Shown here piece after piece: positions 36,988-46,022 of a DNA stretch of 64,000 bases. Source of the DNA: Flavipsychrobacter sp. (GTDB taxonomy: Bacteria; Bacteroidota; Bacteroidia; Chitinophagales; Chitinophagaceae); assembly GCA_021155965.1 (NCBI GenBank), contig JAJNBJ010000019.1:1-64000 (forward strand). Direction: 5' to 3'. Below the pieces are notes generated by a model. That model did no database searches. It was given only the letters and a program-made list of their open reading frames with translations, and had not been told where the DNA came from. The position numbers and the translations under genes were made by a program. Within the stretch, counting starts at the first letter, position 1. Each line of letters begins with the position of its first letter.

Positions 36988-38358
36988 ATGCGGTGTTTCG
37001 GGGCATTTTTCTTTTCTCTTTCCGTTTTATTTTTTTCATCGGCTTATGGCCAGCAAAGCCAGCTGGATCATATAATGGAGGGGTATGCCGCAAATAATAG
37101 CTTTAACGGGGTCGCGCTTATAGTAAAAAAAGGAAATGTTTTACTCTCTAAGGGATATGGATATAGGGATATGGAACAAAAATTGCCCCATGTTGCCAAC
37201 ACCATTTTTCCCATAGGCAGCCTTACCGAGCAACTGACAACAGAAATGATCCTGTCGCTGGACAGCAAGGCTGCCCTGAGCCTAGAGGATAAAGTGTACA
37301 AATACTTCCCGGAGATACCTTACAGCGAAAGGATATCCATAAAAAACCTGCTTACCCACACATCCGGACTTGCTGATTACACTATCGATTCTATCCTCCT
37401 GAAAACTGGTAAAAAGAAACAGCCAGGCAGGAAGGAAATACTGGAATGGTTAACTACTAAGCCCCTGGCGTTTTATCCCGGAACAAAATATGCCTATAGC
37501 GCGACAGATTATTTTATTGCCGGGTTAATTGTCGAAAAAGTAGCCCGGTGGGGCTATACTGATCTTGTACACGACAAGATATGCAAGGTATGTGGCATGA
37601 GGCAGTCGGGCTACGACTTTGCTAACCTTGTTGATGACAACAAAGCAGTGGGCTATTATTCAATAGGAGCGAAGACAGTAAGAGCCCCGCTAACCGATAC
37701 AGCCATCTCGTATTCATCGTTCGGCGCATACAGCACCACCGGCGACCTTTATAAATTTTATGTGGCACTGCGCCAGCATAAAATGCTGCCACAAGACTGG
37801 CAGGACCTTGCTTTCACCCCATTGAAAGACCAGGCTGCGCTGGGCTGGAAAGTTGAAACCATCTACAACAAAAAATTCATGGTGCATGAAAGCACCATAC
37901 CAGGTTACACAGCCATGGAACTGTGGCAGCAGCAGGACGATGTGTTCATTGTTTTGCTGCAAAATAATATGAACCCACCTGTGCCGCTGACAACAGTAGC
38001 CGACGGTATATTAAAGGCTATCTATGGTATTGAGCCTAAAAAAATTGCTGAAAAGAAAGAAACTATTGAAAAAAAAGAGGGAGACCAACCCAAAGAACCG
38101 AAGCACTACCTTGAAAAATACGCAGGCGAATTTGAATTTACCCCTGAGTTCTCCCTTAAGTTCTATTTACAGGACAACCAGCTTTTTGCGGAATCGCCCA
38201 CAATGAAAGCGATACTAATGGTGGCCGAAGGGCCCAACACTTTCAGGACAACAGGTGTAGCCGCAAAAGTGGAATTTGTGAAAGATAAGAGCGGCAAGAT
38301 AAACAAAGCCATACTGCACCAGGGCGGCGAGAAAACACCCGGCGAAAGGGTAAAATAG
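36988..38358 (+). CDS. Beta-lactamase-fold protein lacking catalytic motifs (probable pseudoenzyme)
   Basis: 456 residues, signal peptide (MRCFGAFFFSLSVLFFSSAY) and a class C beta-lactamase/serine hydrolase domain (about 25-350), then a Lys/Glu-rich linker and a C-terminal beta domain. The fold markers are clear: VALIVKKGNVLLSKGYGYRD, LLTHTSGLADY, SATDYFIAGLIVEKVA. Catalytic residues are altered: the SxxK site reads S78-L-T-E81, the Y-x-N site reads Y170-S-A172, and the last motif reads HES rather than H-x-G. Family members normally need the Lys and Tyr-x-Asn. It may bind peptidoglycan or peptide ligands without cutting, or be inactive. It ends convergent with the GT2 gene. Confidence 0.85.
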   Translation: MRCFGAFFFSLSVLFFSSAYGQQSQLDHIMEGYAANNSFNGVALIVKKGNVLLSKGYGYRDMEQKLPHVANTIFPIGSLTEQLTTEMILSLDSKAALSLEDKVYKYFPEIPYSERISIKNLLTHTSGLADYTIDSILLKTGKKKQPGRKEILEWLTTKPLAFYPGTKYAYSATDYFIAGLIVEKVARWGYTDLVHDKICKVCGMRQSGYDFANLVDDNKAVGYYSIGAKTVRAPLTDTAISYSSFGAYSTTGDLYKFYVALRQHKMLPQDWQDLAFTPLKDQAALGWKVETIYNKKFMVHESTIPGYTAMELWQQQDDVFIVLLQNNMNPPVPLTTVADGILKAIYGIEPKKIAEKKETIEKKEGDQPKEPKHYLEKYAGEFEFTPEFSLKFYLQDNQLFAESPTMKAILMVAEGPNTFRTTGVAAKVEFVKDKSGKINKAILHQGGEKTPGERVK

Positions 38359-38359
38359 A

Positions 38360-39280
38360 TCAGTATTTCAACCTTGCTTCTACTTTGCGCAGGTATTCAA
38401 GGGTAGCCTTGCTTACAGTGTAGCGTTTCTCAGTAAAGGGGATCTTGAATATCTGCCACCACGATGAGAGGAATGCACCCAGGTGACCTTTAGAAACCCG
38501 CAGGTACTGAAAAGACCAACCAACAGCCGTTGATACGAAATACTTAAACGGCAGGTAGCGCCAAGCTACTTTGCTTTTATTGACCCACTGCATCTGCAAC
38601 TTTTTATAGGTAGCAGGGCGGCCAAGTGGCGACTCCTTATGCATGACGGTCACACTATTGTCGTAGCCTATGGTATAGCCAGCATTCAGTGCACGATAAC
38701 TTAATTCATACTCCTCCATGCCATAATGAAAATCTGTTGGGTAAAGGCCGGTCTTATCCATCAGTTCTTTTTTCATGATGTGCGCACCGCCTGCAAAGTA
38801 GGCAGTATGGAAGCGTGGCTTGTCTTTGTACTTATCGTATTGCTTATGCGGGAAAGCAGTTACCTGCACTTCTTTATTCTCGTAGTAGATGACCCGGAAA
38901 GTGATGATACCCGTATTCGCATCCTTAAAGAACGGTTCGCTGAACAATGATGCCAGCTTCTTTATATCTTCGGAATCGGGGAACACCATATCATCATCAA
39001 TGCTCAGCAGCAGGCTGCCTTTAGCCATAGGTATGAGCTTGTTCCTGCCTTTGGAAACACCAAGGTTCACATCAGACCAAATATAGGTGGCTTTGATATC
39101 GGGGTTGGCATTCACATAATCGATTACCGGCTGGTATGACTCGGTTGACGCGTTGTTGCATATAAGTATCTCCTCCAGCACCTCCTCTTTACGGGCCTGG
39201 GCTTTGAGGCTCACCAAAAGCTCCAGCAGATCGGCACAGCGATTATAGGTAATGATGAGTATGGAAATACGGTCGGGCAT
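38360..39280 (-). CDS. Glycosyltransferase family 2 protein
   Basis: A start at 39280 gives 306 residues (MPDRISILIITYNRC), preferred over the TTG at 39310, which would run into the maf stop. The GT-A fold shows ICNNASTESYQPVIDY, VNLGVSKGRNKLIPMAKGSL, the DxD-type LLSIDDDMVFPD, and HIMKKELMDKTGLYPTDFHY followed by GMEEYELSYRAL. It would add a sugar from a nucleotide donor to an unknown acceptor at the membrane or in the cytosol. It is last in the ubiA-maf-GT2 minus-strand run. Confidence 0.9.
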   Translation of the reverse strand: MPDRISILIITYNRCADLLELLVSLKAQARKEEVLEEILICNNASTESYQPVIDYVNANPDIKATYIWSDVNLGVSKGRNKLIPMAKGSLLLSIDDDMVFPDSEDIKKLASLFSEPFFKDANTGIITFRVIYYENKEVQVTAFPHKQYDKYKDKPRFHTAYFAGGAHIMKKELMDKTGLYPTDFHYGMEEYELSYRALNAGYTIGYDNSVTVMHKESPLGRPATYKKLQMQWVNKSKVAWRYLPFKYFVSTAVGWSFQYLRVSKGHLGAFLSSWWQIFKIPFTEKRYTVSKATLEYLRKVEARLKY

Positions 39281-39299
39281 TCTGTGGATAAATATAGCA

Positions 39300-39866
39300 T
39301 TAAATGCCAAAATCAGTTTTCAGGACAGCCATTACATCCCCTATCGGCAAGCCCATTACGTTATAGTAATCCCCGTTTATCTTCTCAATGCCCAAAACAC
39401 CTATCCACTCCTGTATGGCGTAGGCACCGGCTTTGTCATATGGCTTGTAATGAATAATGTAGTGCGTTATTTGCTCGTCCGTCAGCTTGCGGAAATATAC
39501 TTCTGTAGTTACAGAAAAAGCTTTCTCTTTCCCACCCTTACGGATACAAACACCTGTCACCACTTTGTGCATCCTGCCCGAAAGCTGCCGCAATATTTCC
39601 TTTGCATTCGCTTCATCTCTTGGTTTGCCGAGTATATGATGGTCCAGCAACACAATAGTGTCGGCAGCAATCACGATCGCATCATTTACAAGATGAGATA
39701 CCGCATCTGCCTTCTTCTTCGCCAAGTGTTCCGGCACCTGTTCACCCGACATGCCGGGCGGGTTGGTCTCATCCACATCGGCTACCAGCACCTCAAACTC
39801 AATTTCTGCCATCTCCAATAGTTGTTTGCGGCGCGGCGACTGCGATGCAAGTATTATTTTGGTCAT
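39300..39866 (-). CDS. maf: Maf-family nucleoside triphosphate pyrophosphatase
   Basis: 188 residues, normal length. The signature MTKIILASQSPRRKQLLEMA opens the protein; ETNPPGMSGEQVPEHLAKKK, AADTIVLLDHHILGKPRD, and GAYAIQEWIGVLGIEKINGD with YYNVMGLP complete the family. Maf proteins hydrolyse non-canonical or canonical NTPs (house-cleaning). Its start overlaps the stop of ubiA by one base (TAATG), and the GT2 gene starts 20 bp after its stop. Confidence 0.93.
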   Translation of the reverse strand: MTKIILASQSPRRKQLLEMAEIEFEVLVADVDETNPPGMSGEQVPEHLAKKKADAVSHLVNDAIVIAADTIVLLDHHILGKPRDEANAKEILRQLSGRMHKVVTGVCIRKGGKEKAFSVTTEVYFRKLTDEQITHYIIHYKPYDKAGAYAIQEWIGVLGIEKINGDYYNVMGLPIGDVMAVLKTDFGI

Positions 39867-40771
39867 TAGTTAAACGAATTCAGTTGAAAATAATAAACTA
39901 CCAGCGAAAATACACCTAATAACATGATCACCTTCAGCCACCTGCTGGCTTTGGCATAGTGCTGGGTTGTAAACTCTTTATTCAGGAATACCCCCCATGC
40001 TACCACCGGTAGTACCAGCAATATAGACACATATAGAGACAAGACGATGTAATTACCCTGGTAAAGAACAATTGCAGCTGCCAGTAGCGGGATAACAACC
40101 AGCACAGACAGTGCTAAAGTATATCGTGCTGCAAATTTCAACCCACGCTTCACAGGCATGGTTACGCAACCTTCCGCTTCATCGCCTATAAAATCTTCCA
40201 TGTCTTTCACAATCTCACGCATCCAGGTGAGCATAAAAGCGAAATACGCATAAATACCCAGCACCCATACCGGCAACTTATACATGGCGTGATGTAATAC
40301 CGGCTCATATACAAGCAGCACAATTATAGTGAGCGCAGTAAGCAAAGAGACGGCGATATTGCCTGTCATATACTGCCGCTTAAGGTCGGTGGAATAGAAC
40401 CACAACAGCAAGGTACAGGTTACCTGCAGCAGCAACCATTCATAGTGCCGGGCATAAACAACTACATATGCTGCCAGCAGCAGTCCTATTACATTCAGTA
40501 CCGTATGTGAAATGATCGCCTGCTTACGGGGTATTGCTTTTTCCAGCACTACCTTCTCAGGCCGGTTAATGAGGTCTATTTTAATATCGAAATAGTCGTT
40601 GATGATATATCCGGCAGCCGCAATGAGCACTGTAGATATAGCCAACAATGAGAAATTAAAGAAATTAAGCACGGCAGGCTGTTCAGGTAAAATAACACAC
40701 CACCACACAAGTAACTGTGTAAGCAAAATGATTGCCAGGTTCTTCCACCGTATCAGTTTTAGCCAGGCCAT
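39866..40771 (-). CDS. UbiA-family prenyltransferase
   Basis: 301 residues with about nine membrane helices. The prenyl-diphosphate/Mg site NDYFDIKIDLINRPEK and the second Asp-rich site VKDMEDFIGDEAEG are present. Enzymes of this group in Bacteroidota are annotated as geranylgeranylglycerol-phosphate geranylgeranyltransferase-like; the acceptor here cannot be fixed. It lies between pyrE and maf on the same strand, with a 1-bp overlap with maf. Confidence 0.88.
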   Translation of the reverse strand: MAWLKLIRWKNLAIILLTQLLVWWCVILPEQPAVLNFFNFSLLAISTVLIAAAGYIINDYFDIKIDLINRPEKVVLEKAIPRKQAIISHTVLNVIGLLLAAYVVVYARHYEWLLLQVTCTLLLWFYSTDLKRQYMTGNIAVSLLTALTIIVLLVYEPVLHHAMYKLPVWVLGIYAYFAFMLTWMREIVKDMEDFIGDEAEGCVTMPVKRGLKFAARYTLALSVLVVIPLLAAAIVLYQGNYIVLSLYVSILLVLPVVAWGVFLNKEFTTQHYAKASRWLKVIMLLGVFSLVVYYFQLNSFN

Positions 40772-40790
40772 ACAGAACGAAAAGGAAAAA

Positions 40791-41420
40791 TTATTTACCC
40801 CAATTCCCAGGATCCACGCGCCACTGCCCTAAGGTTTCTTTTTGGTCGGATGTGATGAGTTTTTGTTCTTCACATACTTCCATCAGCGCAGCGTAATTGC
40901 TTATTGTGTGTAGCGGCAAACCTGCTTTCTCAAAAGCCTCATCTGCTACAGGGAAACCATAGGTAAACAATGCACACATACCCAATACTTCAGCGCCCTG
41001 TTCACGCAGCACATCTACCACTTGCAGGCTGCTCTTACCGGTCGATACCAAATCTTCCACCACAACAACCTTCTGACCTTTTTGCAGCACACCTTCTATC
41101 TGGTTGCCCATGCCATGCTCCTTGGGCTTAGAACGCACATAGATGAAAGGCAATTTTAAAAGATCGGCAGCCATTACACCATGTGCTATACCTGCCGTAG
41201 CCACACCTGCTATCACTTCCGCATCGGGGAATTTGTCCAGGATCATATTTGCCAGCTCGCTTTTTACAAAATCACGTACATATGGAAATGATAATACTTT
41301 ACGGTTATCGCAATACACTGGCGACTTCCAGCCTGATGCCCAGGTATATGGATTCCCTGGATTAATTTGTAATGCTTTGATCTGCAATAATTTCCCGGCA
41401 AATTCTTTAGGTGTGCTCAT
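40791..41420 (-). CDS. pyrE: Orotate phosphoribosyltransferase
   Basis: 209 residues. The PRPP-binding motif KVVVVEDLVSTGKSSLQVVD, the catalytic-loop segment VRSKPKEHGMGNQIEG and SGWKSPVYCDNRKVLSFPYV identify PyrE. It makes OMP from orotate and PRPP in pyrimidine synthesis. It is the first gene of the pyrE-ubiA-maf-GT2 run and divergent from the NUDIX gene, 42 bp apart. Confidence 0.95.
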   Translation of the reverse strand: MSTPKEFAGKLLQIKALQINPGNPYTWASGWKSPVYCDNRKVLSFPYVRDFVKSELANMILDKFPDAEVIAGVATAGIAHGVMAADLLKLPFIYVRSKPKEHGMGNQIEGVLQKGQKVVVVEDLVSTGKSSLQVVDVLREQGAEVLGMCALFTYGFPVADEAFEKAGLPLHTISNYAALMEVCEEQKLITSDQKETLGQWRVDPGNWGK

Positions 41421-41457
41421 AATGAGCGCAAAAATAACGAGGGCGGAGCAAAAAGGT

Positions 41458-41465
41458 TACTTTTG
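41458..41465 (+). promoter_or_regulatory. -7 promoter box (TACTTTTG) at the NUDIX start
   Basis: An exact TAnnTTTG match only 3 bp before the ATG at 41469. If used, the transcript would be leaderless. Confidence 0.45.
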
Positions 41466-41468
41466 CAT

Positions 41469-42110
41469 ATGGGTTTCTCACAAAAAATATATTTCAACGA
41501 TAAACAGCTTATCCTTACCACCGACAGGGAAGAATACATCAGCGCCCATCCCGAAGCAGAAGGTTATTTTATCTACGATGGCGCTACTGCACGCAGTTTC
41601 CAGCAGGCTACCCAGCACCTGGAAAAATTTGGCGTGGTTGGTGCAATGATCGAAGATGTATCAGAAGAATCATTAACTGAACAGTTGGCTGCAATGTACC
41701 ACACTATTGATGCCGGCGGCGGGCTGGTATATAATGAACTTGGCGAGATACTGATGATCTTCCGTCGGGGCAAGTGGGACCTGCCCAAGGGCAAGCTGGA
41801 CAATGGCGAAGACATAGCCGCCTGCGCCCTGCGCGAGGTAAAAGAAGAGACCGGCCTGAATGAATTGACCCTTGGTGAAAAAATAGGTGAGACCTACCAC
41901 ATTTACAACCAGAAAAGCGAGGATATCCTGAAACGCAGCACCTGGTATACCATGCACGGACGAAGCGCCGATAAATTGAAGCCGCAGAAGGAAGAAGATA
42001 TAATGGAAGCGCTATGGGTAGGCAAAAAAGACCTGCCGGCACTCGCAAAAAGATCGTACGCACTCATCAGGGATGTGCTGGAACAAACCGGTGACCTGCA
42101 GAAAAGTTAA
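41469..42110 (+). CDS. NUDIX hydrolase
   Basis: A start at 41469 gives 213 residues. The N-terminal ~75 residues form a separate alpha/beta stretch (DREEYISAHPEAEGYFIYDG). The NUDIX domain follows with GKLDNGEDIAACALREVKEE and TGL, the full GX5EX7REUXEEXGU box. Substrate unknown; the family cleaves nucleoside diphosphates linked to X. It is divergent from pyrE. Confidence 0.9.
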   Translation: MGFSQKIYFNDKQLILTTDREEYISAHPEAEGYFIYDGATARSFQQATQHLEKFGVVGAMIEDVSEESLTEQLAAMYHTIDAGGGLVYNELGEILMIFRRGKWDLPKGKLDNGEDIAACALREVKEETGLNELTLGEKIGETYHIYNQKSEDILKRSTWYTMHGRSADKLKPQKEEDIMEALWVGKKDLPALAKRSYALIRDVLEQTGDLQKS

Positions 42111-42155
42111 CGTTTCTGCATCATACCATTAACACGTCTGCAACACCAGGTAGGG

Positions 42156-42163
42156 TAACTTTG
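42156..42163 (+). promoter_or_regulatory. -7 promoter box (TAACTTTG) of the YkvA gene
   Basis: An exact TAnnTTTG match 16 bp before the ATG at 42180. Confidence 0.5.
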
Positions 42164-42179
42164 CATAAAAATACGTGTG

Positions 42180-42494
42180 ATGGCAAGATTTACTCCAGTG
42201 CGTTCGGTTCAAAATATTCGCCATGGCTGGCACCTGTTCAAAAATCGCAGAACAATGTGGCAGATGGTTCGTGAGATAGTAAAAGGGCAATACAAAATGT
42301 CTTTACCTACACTTGCTATAATAGTAATTTCCCTTATATACATTATCTCCCCTATTGACATTGCACCGGACTTTATCCCGGTACTTGGCTGGCTGGACGA
42401 TGGACTGGTCCTTTACTTCCTGCTTAAACGTTTCACATCCGAAACACAACGTTTCACCAGGCACAAAGCAGCGGAACGCAGGTCACACTGCTGA
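42180..42494 (+). CDS. YkvA family membrane protein (DUF1232)
   Basis: 104 residues. The DUF1232 core SLPTLAIIVISLIYIISPID followed by IAPDFIPVLGWLDDGLVLYF is complete; it forms one or two membrane helices after a basic N-terminus. The role is unknown. The ATG at 42180 is preferred to the GTG just before it. Confidence 0.88.
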   Translation: MARFTPVRSVQNIRHGWHLFKNRRTMWQMVREIVKGQYKMSLPTLAIIVISLIYIISPIDIAPDFIPVLGWLDDGLVLYFLLKRFTSETQRFTRHKAAERRSHC

Positions 42495-42554
42495 TATCAC
42501 TCATTACATTTATTTAAGAATATATTACCATTCTTTTTTCGTAGTTTTATAGAA

Positions 42555-43217
42555 ATGTCATCTTTTAAGCTATCCAGCGTAACCGCGATCCTGGCAACTA
42601 TGATGTTCTGCCTGTTCGCTACCCACGGAACAGCGCAGGTTCAATGGCAATTGAAAAAAAACGAGGATGGCATTAAAGTCTATACAGGCAATACACCAAA
42701 TTCCAATTTCAAATCGATAAAAGTTGAGTGTACTGTAAATGCCACACTCTCCCAGCTTGTTGCTTTTTTACTGGATGTAACAAAACAAAAGGACTGGGTC
42801 TACTGCAGCAAGGACTGCCGCCTGGTAAAAAGGGTAGCACCAAACGAGATCGTTTATTACTCTCAGCTGGAAGTACCATGGCCTGCTACCGACAGGGATT
42901 ATATATCGCACATCGTTATCACGCAAAATACGCCGCATGCATTGGTCATTGAAGCAAATACAGAACCCGATCAATTGCCCCAAACACCGGGTGCGGTACG
43001 TGTGAAGAAGTCTCAGGCACGCTGGGAGGTTACAGCTATATCGAAAGACCAGCTAAAAATACTCTATACAGTTTCCTTCGACCCGGCAGGATCTCTGCCT
43101 GCATGGCTGGTGAATATGTTTGTAACCAAGGGCCCGTACCTCACATTCCAGAAACTGAGAGAAGTGGCGAACAAGCCCGAGTATAAGAATGCGCATGTGG
43201 ATTTTATAAAAGACTAA
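42555..43217 (+). CDS. Secreted START-domain lipid-binding-like protein
   Basis: 220 residues: signal peptide (MSSFKLSSVTAILATMMFCL, ending near GTAQ), then a START domain: WQLKKNEDGIKVYTGNTPNS, VAFLLDVTKQKDWVYCSKDC, EIVYYSQLEVPWPATDRDYI, and LVNMFVTKGPYLTFQKLREV. START domains hold lipids in a hydrophobic cavity. It is convergent with coaD, the stops overlapping by 4 bp, with no terminator between. Confidence 0.88.
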   Translation: MSSFKLSSVTAILATMMFCLFATHGTAQVQWQLKKNEDGIKVYTGNTPNSNFKSIKVECTVNATLSQLVAFLLDVTKQKDWVYCSKDCRLVKRVAPNEIVYYSQLEVPWPATDRDYISHIVITQNTPHALVIEANTEPDQLPQTPGAVRVKKSQARWEVTAISKDQLKILYTVSFDPAGSLPAWLVNMFVTKGPYLTFQKLREVANKPEYKNAHVDFIKD

Positions 43218-43672
43218 AACTTCACCTCCTTCGGCATAAACATGCCTGCTTCGCCACCGTTACGTATCACATCGCGCACAAGGGTGGAAGAAATAGTAGA
43301 ATATAATGGTGAACAGGTGAGGAATACCGTTTCTATATCCGGTGCCAGCATACGGTTCATATCGGCTATGGCCTTTTCGTATTCAAAATCGCTGATGTAG
43401 CGTATGCCACGCAGTATGAAATGTGCATCTATTTTTTTGCAAAAATCCACCGTTAAGCCTTCGTACCCGGCAACCCCGATACGGGCCTCGTTCTTAAATA
43501 TCTCTTTTATCCAGCCAATACGTTGCTCTACGGTGAACATAGGCTGCTTGGATGAGTTGATGCCAATACCTATCACCAGCTTGTCGAACATATTCACTGC
43601 CCGCTCTATAACATCTACGTGGCCGAGCGTTATGGGATCGAAAGTGCCGGGAAATAAACAAATGCGTTGCAT
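43214..43672 (-). CDS. coaD: Phosphopantetheine adenylyltransferase
   Basis: 152 residues. CLFPGTFDPITLGHVDVIER carries the nucleotidyltransferase T/HxGH motif; RGIRYISDFEYEKAIADMNR and the YSTISSTLVRDVIRNGG block complete the family. It makes dephospho-CoA from phosphopantetheine and ATP, the penultimate CoA step. It follows rsmD with one base between them, in a DUF3822-rsmD-coaD operon. Confidence 0.95.
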   Translation of the reverse strand: MQRICLFPGTFDPITLGHVDVIERAVNMFDKLVIGIGINSSKQPMFTVEQRIGWIKEIFKNEARIGVAGYEGLTVDFCKKIDAHFILRGIRYISDFEYEKAIADMNRMLAPDIETVFLTCSPLYSTISSTLVRDVIRNGGEAGMFMPKEVKF

Positions 43673-43673
43673 A

Positions 43674-44219
43674 TTATGCAGTTGGTTGTGTGAAAAAAGA
43701 AAAAACCGTTGTCCCGTAGTTCTTCATCTTTAAAAACCTCGGGTGTTTTTGATAATCATTCCGTGGGGTATGCTCCAATACAAAGATACCATCCGGCAGC
43801 AACATATTCTTTTCGAAGACCAGGAGCGGCAGGTCATCAATATTCTGCAGCGCATAGGGTGGGCCGGCAAAAATAAAGTCGTATTGCGCGGTATTGGTGT
43901 TCATGAACTTAAAAACATCGCCCTGGATGATGTGCAGCTTGTCTGCAATATCCAGCTCTTTAGCTGTTTTTTTAATAAAGTCAATTGTTATCCGGTCTTT
44001 CTCTACAAGCGTAAGGTCTCCTGCCCCACGCGACGCCAACTCATAGCTGATACTGCCCGTACCCCCAAAAATATCAAGGGTTTTCAACCCCTCGAAGTCT
44101 ATCATGTTATTCAGCATATTAAACAGGCCTTCCTTAGCCACCTCAGTAGTAGGCCGTGCGGGTATACGCGCAGGCGGACTGAACCTCCTGCCGCCAAATG
44201 TGCCACCTACTATACGCAT
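43674..44219 (-). CDS. rsmD: 16S rRNA (guanine966-N2)-methyltransferase RsmD
   Basis: 181 residues: MRIVGGTFGGRRFSPPARIP, RPTTEVAKEGLFNMLNNM, and the SAM motif TLDIFGGTGSISYELASRGA. Motif IV, normally (D/N)PPY, reads AGPPYAL because the codon before Pro-Pro is GGC in place of GAC or AAC. The acidic/amide side chain holds the target amine in this class, so activity may be changed; a single A-to-G base difference explains it. The gene overlaps DUF3822 upstream by 10 bp and precedes coaD. Confidence 0.9.
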   Translation of the reverse strand: MRIVGGTFGGRRFSPPARIPARPTTEVAKEGLFNMLNNMIDFEGLKTLDIFGGTGSISYELASRGAGDLTLVEKDRITIDFIKKTAKELDIADKLHIIQGDVFKFMNTNTAQYDFIFAGPPYALQNIDDLPLLVFEKNMLLPDGIFVLEHTPRNDYQKHPRFLKMKNYGTTVFSFFTQPTA

Positions 44220-45040
44220 GCTACTAATTGTTGGGTAAGATAGATGGCGCCATCCCAGTTTGCAGTAATAGAGCGGCCATTACCGGCCCTCAGCCCCGGG
44301 AAGTATGCAGACAATTCGTTAATGATACCGTGTTCGGTAGCGCTGATGGTGTTGCACCTGAGCGATATTTTGGATGGGGAGATATTGTTCTCCATACACA
44401 GTTGCCGTATCTCGAACGCGATGTCCTCGGCGCAGGTATAGTCGAACACCCGGTGCCACAGCAATTGGCTATAGTTATGCAGGGTAGCGCACACCTGCTC
44501 TCCTGTAATACAGCATTGCAGGTACAGGCTCTGTTTGGTAGAATTGCAGAAATGGTATGCCGCCATAGGCTGCACCACAGCCTTCCTGAAGTTTATCTTT
44601 ACCAGTTCGCTGATGTCCATTGGTGCTGACAAAATGTAGCGTGCTTTATCCTCTTCGAGGGTGTATGCTTCTATCACATCTTTCTGCTCCACGTAAAAAA
44701 TATGCTTCAGCCAGTTCTTTGCTTCGTTCTCATCATAAAGGGCATCAGGTATAATCAGGTTTTTATTAGAACAGATGAAGACACCCTTCACCTTATCCTT
44801 CGCTGCCAGCAACGGTTCCTGGGCAAACATGTGTTCAAAAAAATTGATATCCCAAACAAGCCTGTTTTTGGCATACCCGGTATAATGCAGCGTAAGCAGT
44901 TCTTTGGTAACATTAAACCCGGCCACGAGCATACCCCGCTGCACGAGCACCAGCACCACTGTTGCCAACCGAGACATCATTCCGTCATCGTCCTGGGCAT
45001 TGTAAACCTGCTCGTATATATTATTATTTGCTGCCTTCAT
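44210..45040 (-). CDS. DUF3822 family protein
   Basis: 276 residues, cytosolic. The pieces VAGFNVTKELLTLHYTGYAK, FFEHMFAQEPLL, YHFCNSTKQSLYLQCCITGE and SLRCNTISATEHGIINELSA fit DUF3822, an actin/ASKHA-like family regularly found upstream of rsmD and coaD in Bacteroidota. Its function is unknown; gene linkage suggests a tie to rRNA modification or CoA synthesis. First gene of the three-gene operon. Confidence 0.85.
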   Translation of the reverse strand: MKAANNNIYEQVYNAQDDDGMMSRLATVVLVLVQRGMLVAGFNVTKELLTLHYTGYAKNRLVWDINFFEHMFAQEPLLAAKDKVKGVFICSNKNLIIPDALYDENEAKNWLKHIFYVEQKDVIEAYTLEEDKARYILSAPMDISELVKINFRKAVVQPMAAYHFCNSTKQSLYLQCCITGEQVCATLHNYSQLLWHRVFDYTCAEDIAFEIRQLCMENNISPSKISLRCNTISATEHGIINELSAYFPGLRAGNGRSITANWDGAIYLTQQLVACV

Positions 45041-45162
45041 TTAAAATACACACAATTATAGAATAAATTTGCCAGAATGTGCATATAGGATGAAGGGCAA
45101 AAGTAGTCTAAAAACGTGCATTGCTTTACAAATGCATTAAATTTCGAACCAAACATTACCTT

Positions 45163-46008
45163 ATGAAAAAAACTACTATTACAGCTTGGTTAATGCTGAT
45201 CTGTTTTACATCGTTCGGACAGCAACTGGACGTGGACCTGCAGCAAGTATCTGCTAGTATTGTTGCTGAAGCCAAAAAACTATATAACTCAGAAATGGCA
45301 TCGTGGTATGGAACGGATATTTTTCTTGAAAAATGTCCTAATAAAGATGTAGTAGATGGATATTTTTCTTACAACGATGGTAATGTGATCAAAAATATTT
45401 TCTTTTCTAAAGGATTGCATCCCAAAGTTGTCTTTTCATCCACTTTCGACAGCACCTTTAATGTTAAAAACGCAAGGGTTGATTTGAACGAGAGGGCATT
45501 TACTAAATTAGAAGAAGATTATTTTATCATTCGTGAAAGAGCATTTTTGGCCATGAAGGAAGATACTATGTTCCAATTTTATAAGAACACGAATCCAAAT
45601 CTTGTACCCTTGATAACAGGTAATGAAAAAAAAGTTTATGTACTTACCGGGCCGAAAGAAAGTGGCGTTGTAATTTTTGGAAATGACTATTTGCTAACCT
45701 TTGATAAGGATAACAACCTAGTAAATAAAGAGCGCTTGCACAATAGTATGCTGTCAACAAATTTCAAAGGTGCAGATAGCACACAAGTGGGGGGTATTCA
45801 TTCACACGTAATTCCAGGTAGAGGGGATTTCATTACTGCGACCGACATATGTACGCTCATGTTGTATGGAAAGTACACAAAGTGGAAACAGTATGTAGTC
45901 GTATCAGCAAAGTATTTCTCATTCTGGAATTGTGAAACAAATCAACTCTTCATTCTTACTACCGAAGATGCAAAGGCTCACTTCGAACAAAAGAAAAAAA
46001 CAGATTAA
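45163..46008 (+). CDS. Secreted protein of unknown function
   Basis: A start at 45163 gives 281 residues with a signal peptide (MKKTTITAWLMLICFTSFGQ). The mature protein has EAKKLYNSEMASWYGTDIFL, a DYFIIRERAFLAMKEDTMFQ segment and a HSHVIPGRGDFITATDICTL stretch. It has no cysteines beyond a few and no recognisable domain. A single long domain is likely. It precedes the MATE gene by 14 bp. Confidence 0.6.
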   Translation: MKKTTITAWLMLICFTSFGQQLDVDLQQVSASIVAEAKKLYNSEMASWYGTDIFLEKCPNKDVVDGYFSYNDGNVIKNIFFSKGLHPKVVFSSTFDSTFNVKNARVDLNERAFTKLEEDYFIIRERAFLAMKEDTMFQFYKNTNPNLVPLITGNEKKVYVLTGPKESGVVIFGNDYLLTFDKDNNLVNKERLHNSMLSTNFKGADSTQVGGIHSHVIPGRGDFITATDICTLMLYGKYTKWKQYVVVSAKYFSFWNCETNQLFILTTEDAKAHFEQKKKTD

Positions 46009-46022
46009 AAAACCTACAGATC

